From: Lentibacter sp. XHP0401
GTDB lineage: Bacteria; Pseudomonadota; Alphaproteobacteria; Rhodobacterales; Rhodobacteraceae
Direction: 5' to 3'
DNA length: 64,000 nt
NCBI RefSeq assembly: GCF_025751535.1
Contig: NZ_JAOWLC010000005.1
Location: 1-64,000 of the forward strand
Positions 51,947-59,132 of this stretch are shown here, piece by piece (the stretch's first letter is position 1; each line of letters opens with the position of its first letter). The notes below the pieces were generated by a model. It had not been told where the DNA came from. It did no database searches and saw nothing but the letters and a program-made list of their open reading frames with translations. The position numbers and the translations under genes were made by a program.

Positions 51947-52570
51947 ATGTGGGATCGCAATCAAATGGCGGCACGCGCCGCACAAGAACTGCAAGACGGC
52001 TGGTATGTAAATCTCGGCATCGGTATCCCGACGCTGGTAAGTAACTACATCCCCGAGGGCGTTGAAGTAACACTGCAATCGGAAAACGGTATGCTCGGCA
52101 TGGGGCCTTTCCCCATCGAAGGCACAGAAGACGCCGATCTCATCAACGCGGGCAAGCAAACCATCACCGAGCTGCCCCAAACCGCCTATTTCGACAGTGC
52201 CCAAAGCTTCGGGATGATCCGCGGCGGCAAAATCGCCATGGCGATCCTCGGTGCGATGGAAGTTGCCGAAAACGGCGATCTCGCCAACTGGATGATCCCC
52301 GGCAAGCTCGTCAAAGGTATGGGCGGCGCGATGGACCTTGTCGCAGGTGTAGGCCGTGTGGTTGTGGTTATGGATCACACCAACAAACATGGCGAAAGTA
52401 AGGTGCTCAAGGAATGCACCCTGCCGCTCACAGGCAAGGCTGTTGTCGATCGTATCATCTCGAACCTCGGTGTGCTGGATGTCGTCGAAGGCGGCCTCAA
52501 GATTGTCGAGCTTGCCGATGGCGTAACAGAAGAAGAAATGCGCGCTGCAACGCAGGCGACACTGGTCTGA
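51947..52570 (+). CDS. scoB: 3-oxoacid CoA-transferase subunit B
   Basis: A 207-residue partner subunit. The catalytic Glu lies in [12 protein letters not shown], followed by the conserved [16 protein letters not shown] and [18 protein letters not shown]. The start at 51947 lies just beyond the scoA stop, without an intervening promoter. A perfect terminator follows. Confidence 0.95.
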   Translation: MWDRNQMAARAAQELQDGWYVNLGIGIPTLVSNYIPEGVEVTLQSENGMLGMGPFPIEGTEDADLINAGKQTITELPQTAYFDSAQSFGMIRGGKIAMAILGAMEVAENGDLANWMIPGKLVKGMGGAMDLVAGVGRVVVVMDHTNKHGESKVLKECTLPLTGKAVVDRIISNLGVLDVVEGGLKIVELADGVTEEEMRAATQATLV

Positions 52571-52588
52571 ACACCGTCAAGATGTTGC

Positions 52589-52620
52589 AAAAAGCGGGCT
52601 GCGAGCGTGGCCCGCTTTTT
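52589..52620 (+). terminator. Rho-independent terminator of scoAB
   Basis: A perfect 11-bp stem AAAAAGCGGGC (52589-52599) / GCCCGCTTTTT (52610-52620) with a 10-nt loop and its own T tract. Confidence 0.92.
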
Positions 52621-52682
52621 ATTGTCCTCCTGTTGGGACAAATCCATAAAATTGCCCTAATCTGTTTCTAAAATGCCGGGCA

Positions 52683-53681
52683 ATGACAATGAGCAGTGAC
52701 TTTCCAGCAAAGCCCATCAGAACGGGACCAAACCGCTGGCGCGATTATGCGCTTTTGGGCGGGCTCTTTGTGCTTGTGCTTGTCGGCCTCGCTTCCCTCG
52801 CCGCTGCAACGGGCTGGCAAGAGACAATGGACCAGCTGCGCAAGCTCTCCGCGTTCGAAGTTGTCATCCTTCTCGCCCTCAGCCTTGTCAATTACCTCTT
52901 CCGCGCCCTGCGCTGGCATTACTTCACCCGCTGCCTCGGCATCGGCACGCACCTCGCCCAAAACATCCGCCATTTCCTCGGCGGCTTCGCTATGTCCGTC
53001 ACACCGGGCCGTGTGGGCGAGCTGATCCGCATGCGCTGGATCAAGCGCGAAACAGGCTGGAGCTTTGAGCGCACAGCCCCCCTCGTTCTGGTTGACCGTG
53101 CCTCCGATCTGGCTGCCATGGCCCTCATACTCGCGGTCGCGCTCCTCTTTTCAGGCGCGATGATCCGCTTCGCAATTCCCGTCACGCTTCTGGCTTTTGC
53201 GGGCGCAGTCCTCGTCACCCGCCCCACGCTTCTCTCGGCCAGCGCGGGGCTGTTTTACCGCACAACAGGTCTCTTCCCCCGCCTCATGGCCCGCATCCGC
53301 CGCGCCGCGCGCTCGCTCAAAGCCTTCTCCAGCGCGGGCATCCTTATACTGGCGACAGCCCTTGGCCTCATCGGTTGGCTGGCCGAGGGCTACGCCTTCT
53401 GGCTTCTGCTCACATGGATGGACGCCGAAATCTCCTTCTGGCTCGCCGTGCTGATCTTTGTGTTCTCAACACTTGCAGGCGGCCTCACAGGCGCACCCGG
53501 TGGCATCGGCGGGGCAGAGGCGGCCATGGTTGGCCTCCTGCTCCTTGAAGGCATCCCACTCGAAGTGGCCTTGCCCGCAACAGCTGTCATCCGGCTCACC
53601 ACGCTTTGGTTTGCCATTCTCATCGGTCTTGGCGTCTTTCCTTACGCCGAAGCAAAATCCAACGAAAAAGGAGCGCATTAA
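52683..53681 (+). CDS. UPF0104/AglD-like integral membrane protein (LPG synthase flippase-domain family)
   Basis: A 332-residue membrane protein with about eight hydrophobic helices, of the lysylphosphatidylglycerol-synthase transmembrane-region family. Landmarks are FRALRWHYFTRCLG, GFAMSVTPGRVGELIRMRWI, LVDRASDLAAMALI and GLTGAPGGIGGAEAAMVGLLL. Relatives are associated with lipid or glycan-lipid handling. Its stop shares a base with the DprE1-like start (TAATG), so it belongs to the DprE1-DprE2 transcript. Acting on or moving a polyprenyl-phosphate sugar across the membrane is a plausible inference from that context. Confidence 0.85.
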   Translation: MTMSSDFPAKPIRTGPNRWRDYALLGGLFVLVLVGLASLAAATGWQETMDQLRKLSAFEVVILLALSLVNYLFRALRWHYFTRCLGIGTHLAQNIRHFLGGFAMSVTPGRVGELIRMRWIKRETGWSFERTAPLVLVDRASDLAAMALILAVALLFSGAMIRFAIPVTLLAFAGAVLVTRPTLLSASAGLFYRTTGLFPRLMARIRRAARSLKAFSSAGILILATALGLIGWLAEGYAFWLLLTWMDAEISFWLAVLIFVFSTLAGGLTGAPGGIGGAEAAMVGLLLLEGIPLEVALPATAVIRLTTLWFAILIGLGVFPYAEAKSNEKGAH

Positions 53682-54988
53682 TGCTCTGGAACACCCAAAC
53701 ATACACAGGTTGGGGCCGTGCGCTTTCCGCCGAAGGCGAACTCGCCCGCCCCGAACGCGCCGCCGCTCTGGCAGGCCTTGTCACACACCCCGCCATCGGC
53801 GCACGCCGCTCCTATGGTGATGCTTGCCTCAACAGCAAAGGCTCAGCCGTTGACATGTCACGGCTCGATCGCGTCCTCAGCTTTGACGTTTCCACAGGCC
53901 TTGTCGAAGCCGAAGCAGGCGCGCCCATCGGTGAGCTTGCCCGCCTCTTTGCGCCCATGGGCTGGATGCCCACAGTTATGCCCGGCACAGGCTTTGCCAC
54001 GGTCGGCGGCTGTATCGCAATGGACGTTCACGGCAAGAACCACCATGTTGATGGCAGCTTCGGAAGCCATGTCACCGCAATCAAGCTCATGGTGAACGGC
54101 AAACCCAGAACCATCACCCCCAAGCGCAATGCCGCCCTTTTCAAAGCCACCATCGGGGGCCTCGGCCAAACCGGTATCATCGCCTCTGCCACACTCCAGA
54201 TGAGCCGCTGTGAAGGCACAGGCATGGAAGTGACCGAGCAGCGCGCCGAAAACTGGGAGGAGCACATCGCCCTGCTCTCAAGCTCCCAAGCCCGCTACAC
54301 TGTGGGCTGGCTCGATTGCACCGCCAAAGGCAAAAACCTCGGCCGTGGAATTGTCGAAGAAGCACGCAGCACCGCCGTGCGCCCGCAATCCTCGCACAAG
54401 GGCGGCAGCAAATCCGTTCCCTTCAACTTCCCCCGCTTCACCCTGTCCAAAGCCATGGTCTCGGGCTTTAACAAAGCCTATTACCTGCGCATCCGAGACG
54501 GCGGCCAGACCCGTATCAAGCCGCTGGAGGAGTTCTTCTTCCCGCTCGATAAAATCCACAACTGGAACCGCCTCTACGGCAAGAGCGGCTTTCACCAGTT
54601 CCAATGCGTCTTGCCCGATGACAAGCTCCCCGAGCTGCGCGCCATGGTTGAAACAATCGCTCAAAGCGGCCTCGCGTCACCACTCGCCGTGCTCAAGCGG
54701 CTGGGCTCTGATGCCGCCGGCGTGATGTCCTTTCCGATGCAGGGCTACACCCTTGCCGTTGATTTTCGCGAAAGCGAGAAGGCGCGCAAGCTCATCAAAA
54801 AGCTTAACGCCGCCACTCTGGCCGCAGGCGGGCGGATCTATTTCGCCAAAGACAGCCTCGCCACCGAGGCGGAGGCCAAGGCCATGTATCCCGACTGGGC
54901 CGCATGGGCCGCAGAGGTCAACAAAGCCGACCCCGAGCATACGTTTGAAACCGACCTGACACGCCGCCTTGGCCTGAGGAGCATCTGA
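53681..54988 (+). CDS. DprE1-like decaprenylphosphoryl-ribose oxidase homologue
   Basis: A 435-residue FAD protein (PCMH FAD fold plus ALO-type C-terminal domain). Segments matching Mycobacterium DprE1 as I remember it: YTGWGRA, ARRSYGD, DVHGKNHHVDGSFGSHV, FPLDKIHNWNRLYGKSGF and IYFAKDSLATEAEAKAMYP. The catalytic Lys is K390. Thirty-one residues before it, where DprE1 has Cys387, stands Ala359 (YTLAVDF). The enzyme should oxidise C2' of a polyprenylphosphoryl-ribose to the keto form. It is coupled to the UPF0104 gene and followed one base later by the DprE2-like gene. Confidence 0.85.
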   Translation: MLWNTQTYTGWGRALSAEGELARPERAAALAGLVTHPAIGARRSYGDACLNSKGSAVDMSRLDRVLSFDVSTGLVEAEAGAPIGELARLFAPMGWMPTVMPGTGFATVGGCIAMDVHGKNHHVDGSFGSHVTAIKLMVNGKPRTITPKRNAALFKATIGGLGQTGIIASATLQMSRCEGTGMEVTEQRAENWEEHIALLSSSQARYTVGWLDCTAKGKNLGRGIVEEARSTAVRPQSSHKGGSKSVPFNFPRFTLSKAMVSGFNKAYYLRIRDGGQTRIKPLEEFFFPLDKIHNWNRLYGKSGFHQFQCVLPDDKLPELRAMVETIAQSGLASPLAVLKRLGSDAAGVMSFPMQGYTLAVDFRESEKARKLIKKLNAATLAAGGRIYFAKDSLATEAEAKAMYPDWAAWAAEVNKADPEHTFETDLTRRLGLRSI

Positions 54989-54989
54989 C

Positions 54990-55739
54990 ATGACACAAGA
55001 TAGCAAAGACACATGGATCATCCTCGGTGCAAGCTCCTCCATGGCACGTGCCTTTGTGCGCCGCTTGGCCGAAGACGGACACGGCCTCATCCTCACAGGC
55101 CGCGATAAAGACGATCTGGCCCGCATTGCTGCCGATTGTAAGGCCCGCGGCGCAAGCTCGGCCACCAACTTCCCGATTGATGCCCGCGATGCCGCAACTT
55201 TTGCCCCCATCCTCACCCATGCCAGCGGGTTGGAAGGCCAGCTCTCTTGCGCGGTCTTTCTCGGCTCCATGCCGGACCAGAGCGAAATTGATGCGGACCC
55301 CTCGTTGATTGACGGTGTAATCGCCGACAGCTTTACGGGACCAGCGCAATTCTTGCAGTTGCTCGCCCCCCAGATGGAAGCGCGCGGCGGCGGAACGGTT
55401 GTGGGCATCGGCTCTGTCGCGGGCGACCGTGGCCGCCTTGGCAACTATGTCTACGGCGCGGCTAAAGCCGGTTTTGCGACTTACCTCTCGGGCCTGCGCA
55501 ACCGCATGGGCCGCTCCGGTGTGCATGTGATGACGGTGAAGCCCGGCCCTGTAGACACAGCCATGACATGGGGGCTTGGCAAACAACCCTTCATGACAAC
55601 CTCGGAAGGTGTGGCTGGGGACATTCTCAAAGGCCTGAAGAAGCAGCGCAATACTGTCTACACGGCAGGCATATGGCGGTTGGTCATGCTGGTGATCCGC
55701 AATATCCCCGAGCCGATCTTCAAAAAAATGTCGATCTGA
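54990..55739 (+). CDS. DprE2-like keto-ribose reductase homologue (SDR)
   Basis: A 249-residue SDR. Cofactor site IILGASSSMARAF, catalytic Ser in IGSVAGDRG and YxxxK in YVYGAAKAG. The C-terminus RLVMLVIRNIPEPIFKKMSI closely follows the ending of mycobacterial DprE2 as I recall it (VMMVLRHIP...IFRKLPI), which most SDRs lack. It should reduce the 2'-keto intermediate to polyprenylphosphoryl-arabinose. It starts one base after the DprE1-like stop with GAGGAG as ribosome site. It converges on the UbiA-like gene with seven bases between stops. Confidence 0.85.
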   Translation: MTQDSKDTWIILGASSSMARAFVRRLAEDGHGLILTGRDKDDLARIAADCKARGASSATNFPIDARDAATFAPILTHASGLEGQLSCAVFLGSMPDQSEIDADPSLIDGVIADSFTGPAQFLQLLAPQMEARGGGTVVGIGSVAGDRGRLGNYVYGAAKAGFATYLSGLRNRMGRSGVHVMTVKPGPVDTAMTWGLGKQPFMTTSEGVAGDILKGLKKQRNTVYTAGIWRLVMLVIRNIPEPIFKKMSI

Positions 55740-55746
55740 ACGAGGC

Positions 55747-56958
55747 TCAGAAGCCGAACCACTTGCCCCAAAGCCCCGCCGCATAAAACATCAACGACAG
55801 CGTGATAAGGATCAACCCGATCCCGCGCTTGTCGCTGAGTGCAAAAACAATCGGATCGTAATCCTGTTTGCCATAATAACCAAGCCGCACCATCCGGAAG
55901 AGCCATGCCGCCAGCGGCACCATGGCGAGCCAGAGAAACCAGCGGTCAGGATAAAGCGCATGCGCCTGCGCACTGTGGCTGTAGATAAAGAAAATCACCA
56001 AGGCCGAGATCATGCTCACCACAGCAAAGTTGAGCAGCTTGCCGCGATCAGGCCGCCCGTAGCCCCGCCCCGGCAGGCGCTCGTCATTTGTTGCAAGGGT
56101 CAGCTCGGTCAGCCGCTTCACAGCCCCCAGCGTGAGGAAAACGGGAAAGATGAAAAACAGCATCGCACCCGAAACAGCAACCCCCGCCGCGGCCGCACCT
56201 GCCACAACGCGCACAGAGTAGAGCGACGCCAGCATGGCAATATCCACCCAGCGCATCCTCTTGAGGCGCATCGAGTAGGCGACCGACACAAAAACATAAA
56301 GAACTGTCACCGCCAGAAACTTCGGTCCCAAATAGGCACCCACGCCAAGCGCGACACTGACAAGCAAAAGTCCCGCCAGCATCCCCACAGTCAGCGGCAC
56401 TGTCCCGCTGGCAAAGGGGCGTTTGCATTTCTTGGGGTGCAGGCGGTCGGCCTCCAGATCAACCAGATCATTCACAACATAAATCGAAGAGGCCGCCGCC
56501 GAAAACGCGATCATCCCCAGAAGCGCCAGCCCGATGGAGGCGCCATCAAAGCGATGCGCCGCCAGAAGCGGCAATAAGAGCAGAATGTTCTTCACCCATT
56601 GATGCGGCCTGATCGCCTTCAGCAAAGCCGCCATGTTCCAGCTCTGCACCCGCGTCTCGCCTTTGGCATCGCTCAGTTCAAGCCCATGCTCTGCTGCCAG
56701 AGCCTCGGCAATCTCGGGATGCACAGCCGTAGACAGCGCCACGCGTTGCCCCGCAGCCTTCAGCTTGGCGATCTCGGTCAACACATCTGCATCAAGTGGT
56801 AGCAAATCCACCCTCAGCACTTCACCGTCTGGCTTCTCCCCGCTTGCAAGGCTTGCCAATGCGGCCTTCGGGTTCACGCCCAATGTGCCCCAGAAATATT
56901 CAAGCCCCGGGTTCGTGCGTAGCAAGCCGCCCTTCAGTGCAAAAACCGTCAGCCCCAT
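55747..56958 (-). CDS. UbiA-family phosphoribosyl-polyprenyl synthase-like protein with degenerate HAD domain
   Basis: A 403-residue protein. Residues 1-115 look like a shortened HAD domain whose catalytic DxDGT has become ALKGG (7-11). From about 120 follows a UbiA membrane domain: LLKAIRPHQWVKNILLLLPLLA, NDLVDLEADRLHPKKCKRPFASG (N-D-x-x-D-x-x-x-D) and about eight helices, matching Mycobacterium Rv3806c (decaprenylphosphoryl-5-phosphoribose synthase) and rhizobial NoeC-type proteins as I remember them. It should transfer phosphoribose from PRPP to a polyprenyl phosphate. It overlaps the lytic transglycosylase by one base (TGATG). Confidence 0.82.
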   Translation of the reverse strand: MGLTVFALKGGLLRTNPGLEYFWGTLGVNPKAALASLASGEKPDGEVLRVDLLPLDADVLTEIAKLKAAGQRVALSTAVHPEIAEALAAEHGLELSDAKGETRVQSWNMAALLKAIRPHQWVKNILLLLPLLAAHRFDGASIGLALLGMIAFSAAASSIYVVNDLVDLEADRLHPKKCKRPFASGTVPLTVGMLAGLLLVSVALGVGAYLGPKFLAVTVLYVFVSVAYSMRLKRMRWVDIAMLASLYSVRVVAGAAAAGVAVSGAMLFFIFPVFLTLGAVKRLTELTLATNDERLPGRGYGRPDRGKLLNFAVVSMISALVIFFIYSHSAQAHALYPDRWFLWLAMVPLAAWLFRMVRLGYYGKQDYDPIVFALSDKRGIGLILITLSLMFYAAGLWGKWFGF

Positions 56959-57827
56959 CAGTCTGCTTTCGCCATTTTGAAGTTGAACACGCAACCGTCA
57001 CTGGCCAGCTCGGGAGGCGTGACGCAAAGCCCCTTCGCTGTTTGAAAAGCCGCCAGAACTTTGGGGACATAGTCACGTGTCTCGGCATAATCAGGCACAC
57101 CGCCCGCGCGCTTCACCGCATTCTCGCCCGCATTATATCCCGCCAGCACCAGTATAGGGTCGCGGTCAAACTCTTTCATCAGCGCATCAAGGTAAGCCAC
57201 ACCGCCCTTGATATTCTCCGCAGGCAAAAGAGCGTCACTCACGCCAAAGCGTTCGGCAGCTGCGGGCATAAGCTGCATAAGCCCCTGCGCACCTGCACTG
57301 CTCACAGCGTCAACACGCCCACCGCTTTCAATCGCGATCACAGCCAGCACAAGCGCGGGTGAAACCTCCGTGCCGATTGTCGCTTTCAATATCTCCGCAC
57401 CGCGCACTTCAACAATCGCGCGCAGGGTTTCAAGCCGGGGAGTCAGCACCGCCTTGCCGCCTGGCCCGTTGTTGACAGCCACGAGCGCAGGCGCAAGCCG
57501 CCCGGGTGCGCTTTCCGCAATGTTCGGTGAGATCTTGTCCCAGAACCACGCATAAGTGCCCGTCTTTTGCTTGGGCATTGGCTTTGCTTCGCCATCCGCT
57601 TTCGGCTCATCCGCTTCCGTCGCAGGGCGGCTTACAAGGCTGCTGCTCTTGCCGCGCTGGCGCTCAAGGTCTTCGGGTTCGATCTGGATATTGATCCGGT
57701 TGTTCGAACCGGCCTTCGGCGGCTTCACCATTTTAAACGTAAATTCACGGAATTGTGCCGGCTCTTCAGCCGTCACAGGGGCGGCACCGACCAGCGCCAC
57801 GAGACTCGTTATATATAGGGCCCGCAT
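56958..57827 (-). CDS. Lytic transglycosylase (SLT domain)
   Basis: A 289-residue exported protein with a short signal peptide (MRALYITSLVALVGAAPVTA). The C-terminal SLT domain (about 150-265) contains the catalytic Glu in VLAVIAIESGGRVDAVSSAGAQGLMQLMP and the AGYNAGENAVKRAGG motif. The N-terminal 140 residues are charged and low-complexity. It cuts peptidoglycan with formation of anhydromuropeptides. It is the first gene of a two-gene unit with the UbiA-like gene; pairing wall cutting with arabinose-lipid synthesis fits envelope remodelling. Its promoter lies in the AT-rich region before the pilins. Confidence 0.9.
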   Translation of the reverse strand: MRALYITSLVALVGAAPVTAEEPAQFREFTFKMVKPPKAGSNNRINIQIEPEDLERQRGKSSSLVSRPATEADEPKADGEAKPMPKQKTGTYAWFWDKISPNIAESAPGRLAPALVAVNNGPGGKAVLTPRLETLRAIVEVRGAEILKATIGTEVSPALVLAVIAIESGGRVDAVSSAGAQGLMQLMPAAAERFGVSDALLPAENIKGGVAYLDALMKEFDRDPILVLAGYNAGENAVKRAGGVPDYAETRDYVPKVLAAFQTAKGLCVTPPELASDGCVFNFKMAKAD

Positions 57828-58183
57828 TTTTGCGTTCTGCTCTGCCTGTTATTTTGACACGACTATCGCAGAATCTTTCGATTTGGGCCAGCCTTGCGCG
57901 AATTTTCACGTTAAATTTGGCTCAATACGTAAGAAGAAATAAAAAAATCCGCCCTTTTTAATAAAAATTCAGCACAAAAATCATTTAATATCAAAAGCTT
58001 ACAAAATAGGGCAACAGGTTCTTTGAATTGCGCCAAAATTGCTTAAATCGCGCCCAATTCCTGCCTCTTTCAACTGGCTATATCTGCCCATACCGAGACG
58101 GTGATGAGCCAAAGAGAGAGAGCGGCACATCAATAACCCGAACCGGTGAACATAAACCTAATGATCCTTTGGAGGGACACACC
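57828..58183. promoter_or_regulatory. AT-rich divergent intergenic region before the flp pilin genes
   Basis: 356 bp that are clearly more AT-rich than the rest of the window, especially 57900-58050 (several A and T tracts of five or more). It must hold the flp promoter and the lytic transglycosylase promoter, and a long 5' leader of flp. I looked for TTAA-N7-TTAA CtrA sites and found only imperfect ones. No ORF with codon bias. Confidence 0.5.
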
Positions 58184-58369
58184 ATGATGAACTTTATCAA
58201 AAACTTCAGCAAAGACGAAGACGGCGCAGTAACAGTTGACTGGGTTGTTCTTACAGCCGCAGTTGTTGGCCTCGCAGTAGCAGCCTATGGCTCAATCAAA
58301 GGCGGCTCAACAGACCTGACATCAGCAACAAGCGATTACATGGGCAGCATCGACGTAGGCAACTTCTAA
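58184..58369 (+). CDS. flp: Flp-type pilin 1
   Basis: A 61-residue prepilin MMNFIKNFSKDEDG / AVTVDWVVLTAAVVGLAVAAYGSIKGG. Cleavage by the TadV peptidase is expected after G14. The hydrophobic helix (15-40) is followed by a short polar tail ending DVGNF. Position +5 is Asp and +6 Trp, where classical Flp pilins have Glu-Tyr. A GGAGG site precedes tandem ATGs. It is the first of three tandem pilin genes; its first 40 codons are almost identical in DNA to those of pilin 2. Confidence 0.92.
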   Translation: MMNFIKNFSKDEDGAVTVDWVVLTAAVVGLAVAAYGSIKGGSTDLTSATSDYMGSIDVGNF

Positions 58370-58385
58370 GACCTGCTCCTGCTTC

Positions 58386-58414
58386 GCCGCAGCGCTCTCT
58401 AAAGGCGCTGCGGC
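58386..58414 (+). other. Intercistronic hairpin between flp1 and flp2
   Basis: GCCGCAGCGC (58386-58395) pairs perfectly with GCGCTGCGGC (58405-58414) around a 9-nt loop. No T tract follows, so it is more likely an mRNA-stabilising hairpin or attenuator than a full terminator. Confidence 0.75.
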
Positions 58415-58452
58415 TCACAATTTCCACGAAGCGCTCTATGAAGGAATTTACG

Positions 58453-58644
58453 ATGATGAATTTTATCAAAAACTTCAGCAAAGACGAAGACGGCGCAGTA
58501 ACAGTTGACTGGGTTGTTCTTACAGCCGCGGTCGTGGGCCTCGCAGTAGCGGCCTACGGCTCGATCAAAGACGGCGCAGTTGAGCTGACGTCACGCACGA
58601 ACGCCTACATGGGTTCACAGAACCCTGGCGCAATCGGCGACTAA
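58453..58644 (+). CDS. flp: Flp-type pilin 2
   Basis: A 63-residue prepilin with the same N-terminus as pilin 1 (MMNFIKNFSKDEDGAVTVDW) and a different tail (DGAVELTSRTNAYMGSQNPGAIGD). About 68 bases are identical to pilin 1 without interruption, implying recent duplication or gene conversion. AAGGA precedes the ATG at 58453; an in-frame ATG five codons upstream (MKEFT) overlaps this ribosome site and is less likely. Confidence 0.9.
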   Translation: MMNFIKNFSKDEDGAVTVDWVVLTAAVVGLAVAAYGSIKDGAVELTSRTNAYMGSQNPGAIGD

Positions 58645-58654
58645 GCTGACTTTG

Positions 58655-58691
58655 AGGGGCCGCACCTCCCGAATGAGGGGGCGCGGCCCCT
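58655..58691 (+). terminator. Hairpin after flp2, terminator or attenuator
   Basis: AGGGGCCGC (58655-58663) pairs with GCGGCCCCT (58683-58691), followed by TTCTTT. The large loop (19 nt) holds a smaller CCTCCC / GAGGGGG pairing. It probably ends part of the transcripts before pilin 3. Confidence 0.75.
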
Positions 58692-58737
58692 TCTTTCTGC
58701 CATCGGCAGGAAAGCCGAAGCATGAAAGGTCACAGAA

Positions 58738-58923
58738 ATGCGCCGTATTATAAAACGTCTTATCTCGCGTGAAGAAGGTGCAGTGACAGTTGATTGGGTT
58801 GTCCTCTCCGCCGCAGTGGTCGGGCTCCTTGGTGTCGGCTACGGTATGATGCGAACCGCCGCTACAGATCTTGCAGACACGACCGAAGCCTACATGGGCT
58901 CCACCAGGCCAGACGATTTCTGA
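58738..58923 (+). CDS. flp: Flp-type pilin 3 (divergent)
   Basis: A 61-residue prepilin MRRIIKRLISREEG / AVTVDWVVLSAAVVGLLGVGYGMMRT with tail ending STRPDDF. It keeps the AVTVDWVVL core but has a much more basic leader than pilins 1 and 2 and a different tail, so it may be a minor or alternative pilin. AAAGGT lies before the ATG. A true terminator follows. Confidence 0.88.
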   Translation: MRRIIKRLISREEGAVTVDWVVLSAAVVGLLGVGYGMMRTAATDLADTTEAYMGSTRPDDF

Positions 58924-58971
58924 GTTTCGCAGCGCCCTATCCAAGCTCCAGTCACGACCTGAATGATTATT

Positions 58972-58996
58972 GCCGCCACATCACTGGCGGCTTTTT
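58972..58996 (+). terminator. Rho-independent terminator of the flp cluster
   Basis: GCCGCCA (58972-58978) pairs with TGGCGGC (58985-58991), loop of six, followed by TTTTT. It separates pilin expression from the cpa genes. Confidence 0.88.
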
Positions 58997-59132
58997 CTTT
59001 TGCGCCCCCCCTGCCGTCAAGTTCACTTTATCACCCCTACCGCACCATGATCTTGCCATATTCACAAGCTAGATAGCTGACCAAGGCATAGCCCGTGCGG
59101 CTTGCACAATAACAAAACTTGAGGAGCTTAAC

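Noticed and set aside
57900-58050. CtrA sites (TTAA-N7-TTAA) in the AT-rich flp upstream region
   Set aside because: Only half sites or wrong spacers were found; AT-richness makes such matches likely by chance.
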